From Roseobacter insulae (lineage in GTDB: Bacteria; Pseudomonadota; Alphaproteobacteria; Rhodobacterales; Rhodobacteraceae): 64,000 bases of DNA. The notes below the pieces were generated by a model. The model searched no databases and was not told where the DNA came from. It saw nothing but the letters and a program-made list of their open reading frames with translations. Position numbers and translations under genes: made by a program. How positions within the stretch are numbered: the stretch's first letter is position 1; each line of letters opens with the position of its first letter. Of the stretch, positions 28,307 to 37,236 are shown piece after piece. The stretch covers positions 496,001 to 560,000 of the forward strand of contig NZ_JAHXDN010000003.1 in the NCBI RefSeq assembly GCF_019375555.1. The letters run 5' to 3'.

Positions 28307-29317
28307 TTACGATTTTTCCGGATCGGAATGTGCGGTTTGCTGCGCGTATCCCAAGTCACGGTCCTTCTGGTTTACATATGAAAAGCGATCAAGCTCGATA
28401 TCCAGTCGCCGCGTCAGCGTGTCCTTACCGGCACCAAGGATGTATCCGACCGCCTCCCCGCAAGCCCCGGCGCAGGCGGCAATCAGCATCGGCACGATGA
28501 CTTGCGGCAAAAGCTGCCTGCCGCGTCCCGATCTGCGAATGTGGTGCACACTGCGTATGCAGCGCAGGAACGGGATGATCGGCGCGCCAAGAGTGTAGAC
28601 AATGCGGTTGGCCATGGACCATTCCATGAGCCTGACGCGTGTTGTCGCGTAGGATCTTTGACCCAAGAATTCCAGCACAACCAGGCTGCGCAGATCCGAA
28701 ACCTGCCCGTGACCTGAAACCGTTTCACCGGTCATGAAAATCTCAATACCACGGCTCACCAAATGGCCATGGAGCGCGGATTCGTCCGCCAGCGCGGCCT
28801 CCAGATCATCGCCGTAGCTCAACAGCAGCTCTCGCTCATAGGCGGCATGATGACCACCAATGCGTTTCGTGGGACCTGCCTGCATCGGTGCGACCACCTG
28901 TCCGAACTGCAGATAAATGTGCGCCCAGGCGACCAACCCGGGATTGGCAGGCTTCATACCCCATCCGATGACCCTCCGCTTGTGGGTGTAAAACTCCTTG
29001 ATCAGCACTTCCGCAAGGTTGGATTGCGAAAACCCGTGTTCTTCGATGTAGGCGACAAGCGGTGTTGTCGCGGCTTTGACGGCTTCCGATAACCCATGGC
29101 CCGTTGACCGCAAGTCACCAACTTCTATCACCTGATAGGCGCCGAATTGCGCCAGCTCGCCGTGATCGGCGTTGATCGTGTCCAACGATGGCCCGGCGAT
29201 GATGACTTCAATATCCTTAAGCGCGGATTGAGCAAGCAAGTAACTCAGGCTGCGGCGGCATACCTCGTAGGTGGTATCGGTAATCATTACGAAGGTGATT
29301 TTGCAGGACTTGGTCAT
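28307..29317 (-). CDS. Family 2-like glycosyltransferase with C-terminal membrane segment
   Basis: The 336-residue protein has a GT2-type N-terminal fold (ITFVMITDTTYEVCRRSL, IEVIIAGPSLD, KAATTPLVAYIEEHGF, where the usual DxD is replaced by EEH) and conserved GGHHAAYERELLLSYGDDLE. The C-terminal third has hydrophobic helices with the signature GEAVGYILG. It is a paralogue of the gene at 36217, which shares the AATTPLV, NSSYKR/HAAYER and GEA-GY-LG landmarks. It is read leftward, converging with the FemAB-like gene. The donor and acceptor are unknown. Confidence 0.75.
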   Translation of the reverse strand: MTKSCKITFVMITDTTYEVCRRSLSYLLAQSALKDIEVIIAGPSLDTINADHGELAQFGAYQVIEVGDLRSTGHGLSEAVKAATTPLVAYIEEHGFSQSNLAEVLIKEFYTHKRRVIGWGMKPANPGLVAWAHIYLQFGQVVAPMQAGPTKRIGGHHAAYERELLLSYGDDLEAALADESALHGHLVSRGIEIFMTGETVSGHGQVSDLRSLVVLEFLGQRSYATTRVRLMEWSMANRIVYTLGAPIIPFLRCIRSVHHIRRSGRGRQLLPQVIVPMLIAACAGACGEAVGYILGAGKDTLTRRLDIELDRFSYVNQKDRDLGYAQQTAHSDPEKS

Positions 29318-29383
29318 ACGGGTGGTCCAATCTAATCGTCAAAAAAGGGCTTTTAGCGAGACCGAAAGACGGTGCCGCTATCA

Positions 29384-30946
29384 TTATTTCCTGGTCAGAA
29401 GGCTACACAAGTGATCTCCCAGGCGCAATGAAAGGGCAACGATCGTAAGCGTCGGGTTCGCCGCACCACCGGTTGGAAACACCGAACTGCCCGCGATGTG
29501 CAAGTTCGGGATGCCGTGCACCGTAGAGTTCCGGTCAACGACGCCTGTGCGCGTATCATCGGACATGCGCGTGGATCCCATGTGATGCAATCCGTACCCG
29601 TCGTAATGCGCCAGATGTGCGATCTCTTCCGCTCTGTAGCGCAACTTGCCGATACCGGCGGTCGAAAATGCCTTGGCCATCAAGGACATGGACCGCATCA
29701 CGCTGTCCCGCAGGAACGCGCTTTCGGTAAAGTGCAGGTGGGGCAGGGCCTGACCCAATGCGTCTTTCTGGTTTGACAGGGTAAGGCGATTTTCGCGGTC
29801 GGGTTCCTGCTCCAGAAAGGCCGTGAACCGCAGGCTTTTGATCGGGACGGCGGGAACGGTCTTGTTCATTCCATGCCAGACGAGATAGGGCACCGCTTGC
29901 GATCCGATCCGCATCCTGTGTTTGCGCGCGAAATCAAGGAACGGGGACAGGCGCCCGCCACGCGAATGGACCAGTGACTTGCCGTCGATGATCGTCGGCT
30001 CATCTTCCAGAGGGTGATATCGGTACGTACGAATATGCAGGTTCAAAAGCCTGTTGTGCTCACGGCACGTGGCGGAGAGGCCAAAGGTTCCCTGCGCGGT
30101 TGTCGAGCCCGTACGCTGTGGATTGGTGAAAATGCGCGAGGGAGGCGGTCTGCCGGAAAAGTCCAGCACACCCACTGTCCTCATCGGGTGCTCCATGTGA
30201 AAGCGCCCCACGGTGTCCGATTTGTTCAGCGCAGATTGGCCGGGAAGCCGACTTGACGCCAGCATCAGCCGCGCGTTTTCCAACCCGCCGGAAGCCAGCA
30301 CAAAATGCCGCGCCCTGACGTCGATGACAGAGCCCGGTCGTAACATAACAGATATTTTATCAATGCATTGCGCGTCTTTCTTCAGGTGAATTTCGGTGAC
30401 GGTGGCATTTAGTATCGCGTGAAGGTTGTCAGCCTTCTCCACGTCCCTTTTGAACATCTCCCCGAATGACAGCGGGTTGCTGTAATACACCGGCAATGCC
30501 TGAAACGGCGGTTGGTTATAGGGTGAGGCGTCAACTTCCGCGCCAATGCTTAGGTCTTCGGAATAGCCAAAAAGATGCGCGGCTTGCGGATAGTAATCTT
30601 TCAGCTCGTCAGCACCGATGGGCCAGCCACTGTGGGGAAGCCAGGCTCGTTTTTCAAAATCCTCCGGCTCCAGCGGCACGCATGCGCCTGTCCATTTCGT
30701 GGTGGTGCCGCCAAAGATCCGGGCGCGCGAGTCGGTGAAAGGGTAGGCGGCATGATTGGAGGTGCCCTGATTGAGCGTATCGGCCTCCTGTGACGGCGTC
30801 AGACCGCCACTTTCGATCAGCACCACCGTCCTCTTTTTGGCGGCAAGTTGCGTGGCAAGGCTGAGGCCAGCCGCGCCTGCGCCCACAATGCATACATCCG
30901 CAAAAGGGATGTCACCTTCCGAAAGAGTTCGTGCATCAACCAGCAT
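29384..30946 (-). CDS. GMC-family FAD oxidoreductase
   Basis: The 520-residue flavoprotein has the N-terminal dinucleotide-binding site FADVCIVGAGAAGLSLATQL, the second FAD segment VVLIESGG, the GGTTTKWTGACVP region, HFVLASGGLENARLML, and the C-terminal GMC catalytic region YGLHHMGSTRM with the conserved His and the closing NLHIAGSSVFPTGG-ANPTLTI. Members oxidise alcohols or sugars. The ATG at 30946 gives the natural start MLVDARTLSEGDIPFADVC; the longer frame begins 27 codons earlier. It follows the 482-residue membrane protein on the same strand. Substrate is inferred to be a sugar of the local glycan. Confidence 0.88.
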   Translation of the reverse strand: MLVDARTLSEGDIPFADVCIVGAGAAGLSLATQLAAKKRTVVLIESGGLTPSQEADTLNQGTSNHAAYPFTDSRARIFGGTTTKWTGACVPLEPEDFEKRAWLPHSGWPIGADELKDYYPQAAHLFGYSEDLSIGAEVDASPYNQPPFQALPVYYSNPLSFGEMFKRDVEKADNLHAILNATVTEIHLKKDAQCIDKISVMLRPGSVIDVRARHFVLASGGLENARLMLASSRLPGQSALNKSDTVGRFHMEHPMRTVGVLDFSGRPPPSRIFTNPQRTGSTTAQGTFGLSATCREHNRLLNLHIRTYRYHPLEDEPTIIDGKSLVHSRGGRLSPFLDFARKHRMRIGSQAVPYLVWHGMNKTVPAVPIKSLRFTAFLEQEPDRENRLTLSNQKDALGQALPHLHFTESAFLRDSVMRSMSLMAKAFSTAGIGKLRYRAEEIAHLAHYDGYGLHHMGSTRMSDDTRTGVVDRNSTVHGIPNLHIAGSSVFPTGGAANPTLTIVALSLRLGDHLCSLLTRK

Positions 30947-31042
30947 GAGGGGCACCGGCTCGTTCCGTGGACAGGAAAACCACCGCATGCGCGCGGGTCT
31001 CGAAGCTGGCCGGACATACCAGCGCAACTGCCAAAACCTCGA

Positions 31043-32491
31043 TCATGCAGACTGATCCCGCCGCGCGGTATTGAGATGAGCGATCACCACGACCAGAAAT
31101 GCGGGGACAATCCACATGATCCGCGCCTGGTATCGATCAACCGGGGCCGACAGCCCTCCGAAAACTGCCGCGTTGAAGAACAACCCATAGCAAATCGCTA
31201 CAAACATCCGGCGCTGCGACCGGGTCAGTTTGCCGGTCAGCGCCAGCGCCAGCAACGCCAGAAACGACGTGCCCGCAACGAAGATCACCACCGGCTCGGC
31301 AGCGCGGCGCAGGTCATTGCCGAACGGGTCGGATGGTTTGATCGGGCGGAAGCGCGCATCAAGCCCGTCAGAGCTGAAGACCAACCCTGTCCCGAAAGTC
31401 ACGAGCTGTTTCAGCGTGTTTCTGGACAGCGACGCCGTCTGCTCGACCGGATAGCGCAGGAAAACCTGCTGCAGCAGTTCGAATTCTTCAGCCCGAATGC
31501 GACTGACAAGCTCAGGCGACAGCGATTGCACCCCATCCTTTGCCCAAAGAAGATCGCGGATGGAATCCGGCACATTGTCGCCAAAAGCCTCGCACATCGC
31601 GAAATGGGAGGTCTCGCACTCCGCCTCCAGATACCAGTTGGCCGGACCATCGGCCAGCGACCGGGCAAGAAGGATCGGCAGGCGCATCGGGGCGGCACTT
31701 GGTGTTTTCAAAAACATGCTGCTGGCTGCAACATTCACCACCGGAGAGAAGGACACGGCGCAGACCACCGCAATCACCGCCGAAAGCCGCAACCGCCGCG
31801 TCAGGAGCAACCAGAACAACCCGCTGAAGCCGACACCGGCCATCAGGGGCACGTTGCCGTAATGCGTGGCGGTCGCTGCGGCGGCAAGCACGGTCAGCCC
31901 GGTTTTCTGCAACGTCGACAAATCGTTGAACGTGGAAACCAGAATTGCCCCGAAGATGATGATCACGCTGCCAAAGACATCCGGCATCAGGTAGACGGCA
32001 TGCCACGGCAAAGTCGTCAAAACGACAACGACACCGGCACCTGCCAGCATGATGCGGCGCGATTGTAACGCTGCACGGTCCACCAGAGCCAAGAAGGTCA
32101 CCACAATGATCGTTCCCTGCGCCAGGGCGATGCCGGTCGGCCCCGAGAGTTTGAGCAACACGTAGCTGAAGAGCGAGTAGACGAACGACCGGCCGACCGT
32201 GCTGCCTCCCTTGGCATCGACCGACAGCGACGAGGGTGCGGCTTGCGGCGTCTGTCCACCGGACACCACGGTTTTCTCAGCGGGCATAAGGGCATCCGTC
32301 AGGACACCCCAGATCCGTTCGCCACCGCGGATATAGCTGCTGGTATCGGAAAAGGTGAAGATGCCGCCGGTGACAAAATTCGGCCAGCACAACAGCACCG
32401 CCACGCAGAACGCCACAAAAACCCCACCCAACGAGAACAGCGGCGCTGCGTCCGTTTTTGTCTTCATGGTTGTTTCCCGTTCACCGGACAC
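31043..32491 (-). CDS. Polytopic membrane protein, possible GT-C glycosyltransferase or polymerase
   Basis: The 482-residue protein has about ten to twelve membrane helices with a large periplasmic loop between residues about 270 and 370 (NWYLEAECETSHFAMCEAFG, AKDGVQSLSPELV). The N-terminal helix is followed by GGIFTFSDTSSYIRGGERIW, where an aspartate near the start of the first loop is typical of GT-C glycosyltransferases. I do not recognise a named family. In this locus it is a candidate for a lipid-linked sugar transferase or a polymerase. It lies six bases downstream of the UGM-like gene on the same strand. Confidence 0.55.
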   Translation of the reverse strand: MSGERETTMKTKTDAAPLFSLGGVFVAFCVAVLLCWPNFVTGGIFTFSDTSSYIRGGERIWGVLTDALMPAEKTVVSGGQTPQAAPSSLSVDAKGGSTVGRSFVYSLFSYVLLKLSGPTGIALAQGTIIVVTFLALVDRAALQSRRIMLAGAGVVVVLTTLPWHAVYLMPDVFGSVIIIFGAILVSTFNDLSTLQKTGLTVLAAAATATHYGNVPLMAGVGFSGLFWLLLTRRLRLSAVIAVVCAVSFSPVVNVAASSMFLKTPSAAPMRLPILLARSLADGPANWYLEAECETSHFAMCEAFGDNVPDSIRDLLWAKDGVQSLSPELVSRIRAEEFELLQQVFLRYPVEQTASLSRNTLKQLVTFGTGLVFSSDGLDARFRPIKPSDPFGNDLRRAAEPVVIFVAGTSFLALLALALTGKLTRSQRRMFVAICYGLFFNAAVFGGLSAPVDRYQARIMWIVPAFLVVVIAHLNTARRDQSA

Positions 32492-32497
32492 ACCAGA

Positions 32498-33937
32498 TCA
32501 GGACGCCTTTGACGCTTCGAACTCTTCCTTTTCCTCATGCTGGAATTCTTCGTGGTAGGACCGCTCGACATTCACGGACCAAAGATCATTGTCTTCACCC
32601 AGAATATTCCGCGCCGCCAACATCCCCGTCAGCATGGAATGGTCCTGATTATTGTACCGGTGCAACCCGTTGCGGCCAACGGTCTGCAGGTTCTCAAGGC
32701 TGTTGATCCACTCCGAGATCACGTCTACGGCATCCTTGTACTTGGTGTCGTAGACCGGATAGGCCTTGGGCTGTCGGATGATGTGGGCGTCCACGACCAT
32801 ATCGGCCTTGGCCAATCCAATGCGTTCCAGTTCCAGCGAGGCCTGGGCGATCAGATCCTCGTCCTTCATGTCCCAGAACTCGTCGCCTTGCTGACAGAAA
32901 TATTCCATGCCGATCGACGCTTGCGTGTCATTTGGCACCATTTCCGCCGACCACGCGCGGAAGTTTTGAATGCGACCGACCTTCACGTCGCCGGAGTGCA
33001 CGTAAATCCAGTTGTCCGGGAAGGGATCAGGTGAGTTCAGGACCAGCGCGACAATCAGGAAATCGCGGTAGGCAAGGTCAGCCGCCGCGTCCAGCACATG
33101 TTGCGGGGGCGGCGGATCAATGCGTTGGATCAATTCACGCAGCCCCATGCTGTTGACGAACTGGTCCGCTTCGACCCGATGTGTGCCATCGCTGCCCGAT
33201 ACCTCGACAGCGGTGATGCGTGTGCCGGAACGCTCCAGCTTTTCCACACGCGCATTCAGGGTGACCTTGCCGCCGTCTTTTTCAATCAGCTCGGCCGTAC
33301 GTTCCCACATCATGCCCGGGCCCAGACGCGGATAGTCGAACTCCTCGATCAGGCTGGCGGTGTCATTGGCGCCCGAAATCGCGTTCCACACCGCCTTGGA
33401 CAGGGACAGGTTCTTAATTCGCTGGGCGGCCCAGTCCGCGCGGATCTGGTTGGGGGGAATGCCCCAGACCTTTTCGGTGTAGCTGCGAAAGAAATGCATG
33501 TAGAGCCGTCCGCCAAAGCGGTTCATCACCCATTGTTCAAAGTTCTCCTCGCGCGGGTGCGGCCGTGCCTGCCACTTGAGATAGCTGAGCAGGATGCGCA
33601 CGGATTCGTAAGCGCCGATGTTCGACAAGGCGTTGAATATCCGCAGCGGGTAGTCGAAGAACCGGTTTTTGTAATAGATGCGGCTCATTCTTGGCACCCG
33701 GATAAAATCCGTGCTCAAGACGTCGCGCCACATTTCTTCGACTTCGCCGACCTTGGTGAAAAAGCGGTGACCGCCGATATCGATGCGGAACCCGTTATAG
33801 CTCTCGGTACGCGAGATACCCCCGACCATCTTGTCGGCTTCGAACACCGAAACCTCGATGTCCTTGTTCAGCTTTTTCAGTTCATAGGCAGTTGTCAGTC
33901 CCGCCGGACCACCACCAATAACGACTACGTGTTCCAC
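32498..33937 (-). CDS. FAD-dependent oxidoreductase, UDP-galactopyranose-mutase-like
   Basis: The 479-residue flavoprotein has the FAD-binding start VVIGGGPAGLTTAYELKKL, the RTESYNGFRIDIGGHRFFTK region shared with UDP-galactopyranose mutases and amine-oxidase-like enzymes, YTEKVWGIPPNQIRADWAAQ, and the closing TVGRNGLHRYNNQDHSMLTG typical of the mutase-like group. It is longer than classical Glf and belongs to the broader NAD(P)/FAD family often found in glycan loci. Whether it makes galactofuranose or oxidises a sugar is not determined. It starts a leftward three-gene unit (with the membrane protein and GMC enzyme). Confidence 0.85.
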   Translation of the reverse strand: MEHVVVIGGGPAGLTTAYELKKLNKDIEVSVFEADKMVGGISRTESYNGFRIDIGGHRFFTKVGEVEEMWRDVLSTDFIRVPRMSRIYYKNRFFDYPLRIFNALSNIGAYESVRILLSYLKWQARPHPREENFEQWVMNRFGGRLYMHFFRSYTEKVWGIPPNQIRADWAAQRIKNLSLSKAVWNAISGANDTASLIEEFDYPRLGPGMMWERTAELIEKDGGKVTLNARVEKLERSGTRITAVEVSGSDGTHRVEADQFVNSMGLRELIQRIDPPPPQHVLDAAADLAYRDFLIVALVLNSPDPFPDNWIYVHSGDVKVGRIQNFRAWSAEMVPNDTQASIGMEYFCQQGDEFWDMKDEDLIAQASLELERIGLAKADMVVDAHIIRQPKAYPVYDTKYKDAVDVISEWINSLENLQTVGRNGLHRYNNQDHSMLTGMLAARNILGEDNDLWSVNVERSYHEEFQHEEKEEFEASKAS

Positions 33938-34253
33938 GTGTAAAACCTCTTACTAATTATCTTTCCTACGCGCAGGGGCAGGGAAGCTGTCTTTGTCAAA
34001 TACGTCCGCGCCACAGATACTTAAGCGTCAAATAGGGCAAACAGATGGTGAGCCAGATGGTTTGTCAATAATTTTGCGTGCTGACCTATCGTACAATCTC
34101 ACCGATGTCGAATGAACGCAATTCATGTGGTCACATTTGGTTTCCGTTTTGACATAGGGTCCATTCCGGTTCGATCATGTGATAATTCGCTGATGTATTT
34201 TTGACGTGCTCTGTTAGTAATACCGCACACATCCAAAGGTTAATAAGGTTTTT
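33938..34253. other. AT-rich divergent promoter region of the glycan locus
   Basis: This 316-base gap separates the leftward UGM-like gene from the rightward GT2 gene. It is far richer in A and T than the coding regions, with several stretches of promoter-like composition (for example TTGTCAATAATTTTG and TTGACGTGCTCTG), but no clear -35/-10 pair with correct spacing can be singled out. I see no RNA gene or repeat. Confidence 0.5.
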
Positions 34254-35222
34254 TTGCTCTTGCCTTCCGTTTCGTTCGTTATTCCGGCGCATCAGGCCGC
34301 ATCAACCCTGCCGCGGTGCCTTGCCGCTGTGCTGTCCACCGGTGTCACGGCCGACCAGGTGCTTGTCGTGGATGACGGATCAACGGACGAAACGGGTGCC
34401 CTTGCGTCACAAGCCGGAGTGAACATCGTGCGGAACCCGACCGCTCTGCGGCCTGCGCGCGCACGCAACGAAGGTGTAAAACACACGGAGGCTGACGTCG
34501 TTTTCTTTGTGGATGCGGACGTTGTTGTCAAACCGGATGTGCTGGACAAGATGGCAGCGCATTTCTCTGACCCCTCGGTGACGGCAGTCATCGGCTCATA
34601 CGATGATGCGCCCCCCGATGTCTCGATTGTCAGCAGATACCGTAACCTGTTGCATTTCTTCGTACATCAGAAGGCTGACCGGAACGCGGAGACCTTCTGG
34701 ACCGGGATCGGTGCCGTGCGCAAAGAGGCTTTTCTGGAGGCGGGGGGCTTTGATTCCGATTGGGAGAACATCGAGGACGTGGAATTCGGATTGCGGCTGA
34801 AGGCGAAGGGCGGTCACATCCTGCTGGACCCGACCATCCAGGGCACGCATTTGAAGGAATGGACGATGCATTCCATGTTCAGGACCGATCTCTGGGGGCG
34901 GGCCGTTCCCTGGACCCAGCTTATTCGCGCAGGCCGCATGCCGGCCAATCAGCTTAACACATCTGTCGCACATAAAATCTCCGCCATCAGTGTCGCGGTC
35001 TTCGCGGTGTCCATTTTGGCGGCAGTTATCTGGCCGTCGGCCCTGATCGTCGCCGGCGCCTCGATTGTTTCTTTCCTGGCGGTAAATCGCAGGTTTTTGT
35101 CGGAATTGCACAGGATTGGCGGCGCGAGGCTCGCGTTTGGTGCGATTCCCTACCACGCGGCGCATTACGTGGCAGCCCTATGTGGGTACGCCTACGCAAG
35201 GTTTTTTCCGAACCGCGGGTGA
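34254..35222 (+). CDS. Glycosyltransferase family 2
   Basis: The 322-residue protein is a GT-A enzyme: SVSFVIPAHQAASTLPRCL, the UDP-binding VLVVDDGSTDETG, and the metal-binding DAD in VVFFVDADVVVKPDVLD. A later ED pair in NIEDVEFGLRLKAKGG fits the catalytic base. Two C-terminal membrane helices (about residues 245-285) anchor it. The start is TTG at 34254 with AAGG just upstream; a TTG six bases later is also possible. It converges with the GT2 gene at 35231. Confidence 0.88.
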   Translation: MLLPSVSFVIPAHQAASTLPRCLAAVLSTGVTADQVLVVDDGSTDETGALASQAGVNIVRNPTALRPARARNEGVKHTEADVVFFVDADVVVKPDVLDKMAAHFSDPSVTAVIGSYDDAPPDVSIVSRYRNLLHFFVHQKADRNAETFWTGIGAVRKEAFLEAGGFDSDWENIEDVEFGLRLKAKGGHILLDPTIQGTHLKEWTMHSMFRTDLWGRAVPWTQLIRAGRMPANQLNTSVAHKISAISVAVFAVSILAAVIWPSALIVAGASIVSFLAVNRRFLSELHRIGGARLAFGAIPYHAAHYVAALCGYAYARFFPNRG

Positions 35223-35230
35223 GCCTGTGC

Positions 35231-36100
35231 TCAGACCGGGTGGGTCCCCTGTCTGGAGGATCTGTAGTAGCCATTGATCATCGCCACCTGTGTCAGCCCC
35301 ATCAGCACCGAGTAGGCCAGTCCCTTCAGCCCGTGCTGACGCAGGGGCCACAGCACCAGCCCCAGATAAAAGCTCAGCGGCTCTCGTTTCGGTCGCAGGA
35401 TGCCACGCCGGTCAAGCAGCTTGTGCAGATGCTGCGCCCCGGCGCCGTAGTTGCTGTGCTGACGCCAGAACTTGCCAAAATTCATGGAGTGGTAATGGTC
35501 GATAACGGCATCCGGAGCGTATTTGAGCGCCCCCGTGGTATCGCCCCACCGCATGCCAAAATCGCGGTCTTCGCCCGCCGCCAGCGGAAAAGTCTGATCG
35601 AACCCTCCCAGTCTTTCGAACTCCGCCTTGTCGCATCCAAGGTTGTTCGATGTGAAAAACGGCATGGAGCCCTCGGCAGCGCCGAAGTACTCATAGAGAT
35701 AGTCGCACAGCTCCTGGCTCACAGACGCGTAGATATCGCCGGGCAGGCCGTTTTCCACCCGACCGCCGACAAGGCAACTCGCATCGCCGCCATGCGCATG
35801 ATGCAGTTTTTGCAGCCAGTCCGGGCGCGGGCGGCAATCGTCGTCTGTAAAGGCCAGAAAACGACCCCTGGCGGCGGCAGCGCCGGTATTGCGCGCTGCG
35901 GCAGGCCCGGCGTTTTCTTGCCGAATGCAGCGGAGCTTTTCGCCGAAAAGATCACAGACCGGCGCGAGGGGTTGTGCGGAGCCGTCATCGACAACTATGA
36001 TTTCATACGCCGGGCCGATCTGCCCTACCAGGGCCTCCAGACACCCGCGCAATTGCTCAGGCCGGTTGTAGCTGGGCACAATTATCGAGGCTGCGATCAT
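35231..36100 (-). CDS. Glycosyltransferase family 2
   Basis: The 289-residue protein has the GT-A features SIIVPSYNRPEQLRGCLEAL, YEIIVVDDGS, NAGPAAARNTGAAAARG, the metal-binding FTDDDCRP, and the acceptor-side AAGEDRDFGMRWGD motif (ED). It lacks strong membrane helices apart from a short hydrophobic stretch near the C-terminus (SFYLGLVLWPL). It is read leftward, converging with the GT2 gene at 34254 with eight bases between them, and diverging from the gene at 36217. Confidence 0.9.
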   Translation of the reverse strand: MIAASIIVPSYNRPEQLRGCLEALVGQIGPAYEIIVVDDGSAQPLAPVCDLFGEKLRCIRQENAGPAAARNTGAAAARGRFLAFTDDDCRPRPDWLQKLHHAHGGDASCLVGGRVENGLPGDIYASVSQELCDYLYEYFGAAEGSMPFFTSNNLGCDKAEFERLGGFDQTFPLAAGEDRDFGMRWGDTTGALKYAPDAVIDHYHSMNFGKFWRQHSNYGAGAQHLHKLLDRRGILRPKREPLSFYLGLVLWPLRQHGLKGLAYSVLMGLTQVAMINGYYRSSRQGTHPV

Positions 36101-36216
36101 GTTTTTTCTCTGGCGATCGTTACATACACTGTCATGCTTACCGTGATTGAGCTATCGGTGGCGCGGGCAATCTGTATCTGCCAGACTTCTGAGTTTTTGA
36201 GAAACTTTTTCCTGTC

Positions 36217-37185
36217 ATGACTGAAACAAAAACTGAAATTAGCGTCATTATTGTGGCTTCGGAGGGTCGGGAGAGCGTTGCCCACCTGTTTACCCATCTG
36301 ATGTCACAAAAAGCAGCGGACCGGTTGGAGGTTCTCGTGTCCGCTCAGGCGCAATATGTCGAAGACTTGCAGGATTTTCCCGATCACCCGTTTGGCGCCT
36401 ATCATGTGGTACCAGCGGATTTCAGCACCTCAGCGCGCGCCCGCACGGATGCGATCCGGGCGGCGACCACGCCGCTTGTTGTTTTTGCCGAAGATCACTG
36501 TTTTCCCGTCGGCGATCAATGGGCGGAGCGGATTATCGCGGCGCACGACGGCCCCTTCACCGCCGTGGGGCCGATCATGGAGAATGCCAACCCCGACACG
36601 CTGACAAGCTGGGCAAACCTGTTCGTCGAATACGGGCCGTGGCTCAGCCACGCGACACCCGGCGAAAAGGAGAACCTGCCCGGACATAACTCTTCATACA
36701 AACGTGCATCGCTGATGGAGTACGGCGACGGTCTGGCCGCAATGCTGGAGGTCGAATGGGTGATGCAGGCCGACATGCGCGCAAAGGGACACCGGTTTCT
36801 TCTGGCCGACGGGGTTCGCGCCCGACATCTGAACTTCTCCAGACTAAGTTCATCGATAAGATTGCAGTTCTTCGGCGGATGGATGTTTGCCGCCAGCCGG
36901 TCCGCGGGATGGCCCGCCTCCAGGCGGGCGTTCTTCTGTCTCGCGTGGCCCGCCATTGTCTTTTTGCGGATCGTGCGAACATGGCCGATCATGAAGCATT
37001 CGCAGTTGTCTTCCCGGCGTCGGCTGGCGTGTTTGCCCGTAACCGCTTTTCTGTTCCTGTGCAGCGGCGTCGGCGAGGCGCTGGGGTATGCCTTGGGCGA
37101 TTGCGACCAGCGCAACAAATACGCGTTACTGGAATACCGCAGATGGACCAACCTTGTGGACGACGAAAGAACCTACGCCCGCTAG
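36217..37185 (+). CDS. Family 2-like glycosyltransferase, paralogue of the 28307 gene
   Basis: The 322-residue protein has a GT2-like fold (ISVIIVASEGRESVAHL, LEVLVSAQAQ, RAATTPLVVFAEDHCFP, where DxD is replaced by EDH) and LPGHNSSYKRASLMEYGDGL. A C-terminal membrane segment contains GVGEALGYALG, matching the paralogue at 28307 (CGEAVGYILG). The two are the only proteins of this type in the window. The start is the ATG at 36217. It lies between a divergent GT2 gene and a convergent flippase gene. Confidence 0.75.
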   Translation: MTETKTEISVIIVASEGRESVAHLFTHLMSQKAADRLEVLVSAQAQYVEDLQDFPDHPFGAYHVVPADFSTSARARTDAIRAATTPLVVFAEDHCFPVGDQWAERIIAAHDGPFTAVGPIMENANPDTLTSWANLFVEYGPWLSHATPGEKENLPGHNSSYKRASLMEYGDGLAAMLEVEWVMQADMRAKGHRFLLADGVRARHLNFSRLSSSIRLQFFGGWMFAASRSAGWPASRRAFFCLAWPAIVFLRIVRTWPIMKHSQLSSRRRLACLPVTAFLFLCSGVGEALGYALGDCDQRNKYALLEYRRWTNLVDDERTYAR

Positions 37186-37236
37186 CTGCCCCGCGACACC
37201 TCGGAAGATCTCATGACCATCTCCTCCTCATCTGGC

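Noticed and set aside
30848-32068. A 406-codon rightward frame opposite the GMC oxidoreductase and membrane protein genes
   Set aside because: It crosses two clear genes and is Arg/Gln/His-rich without domain features.
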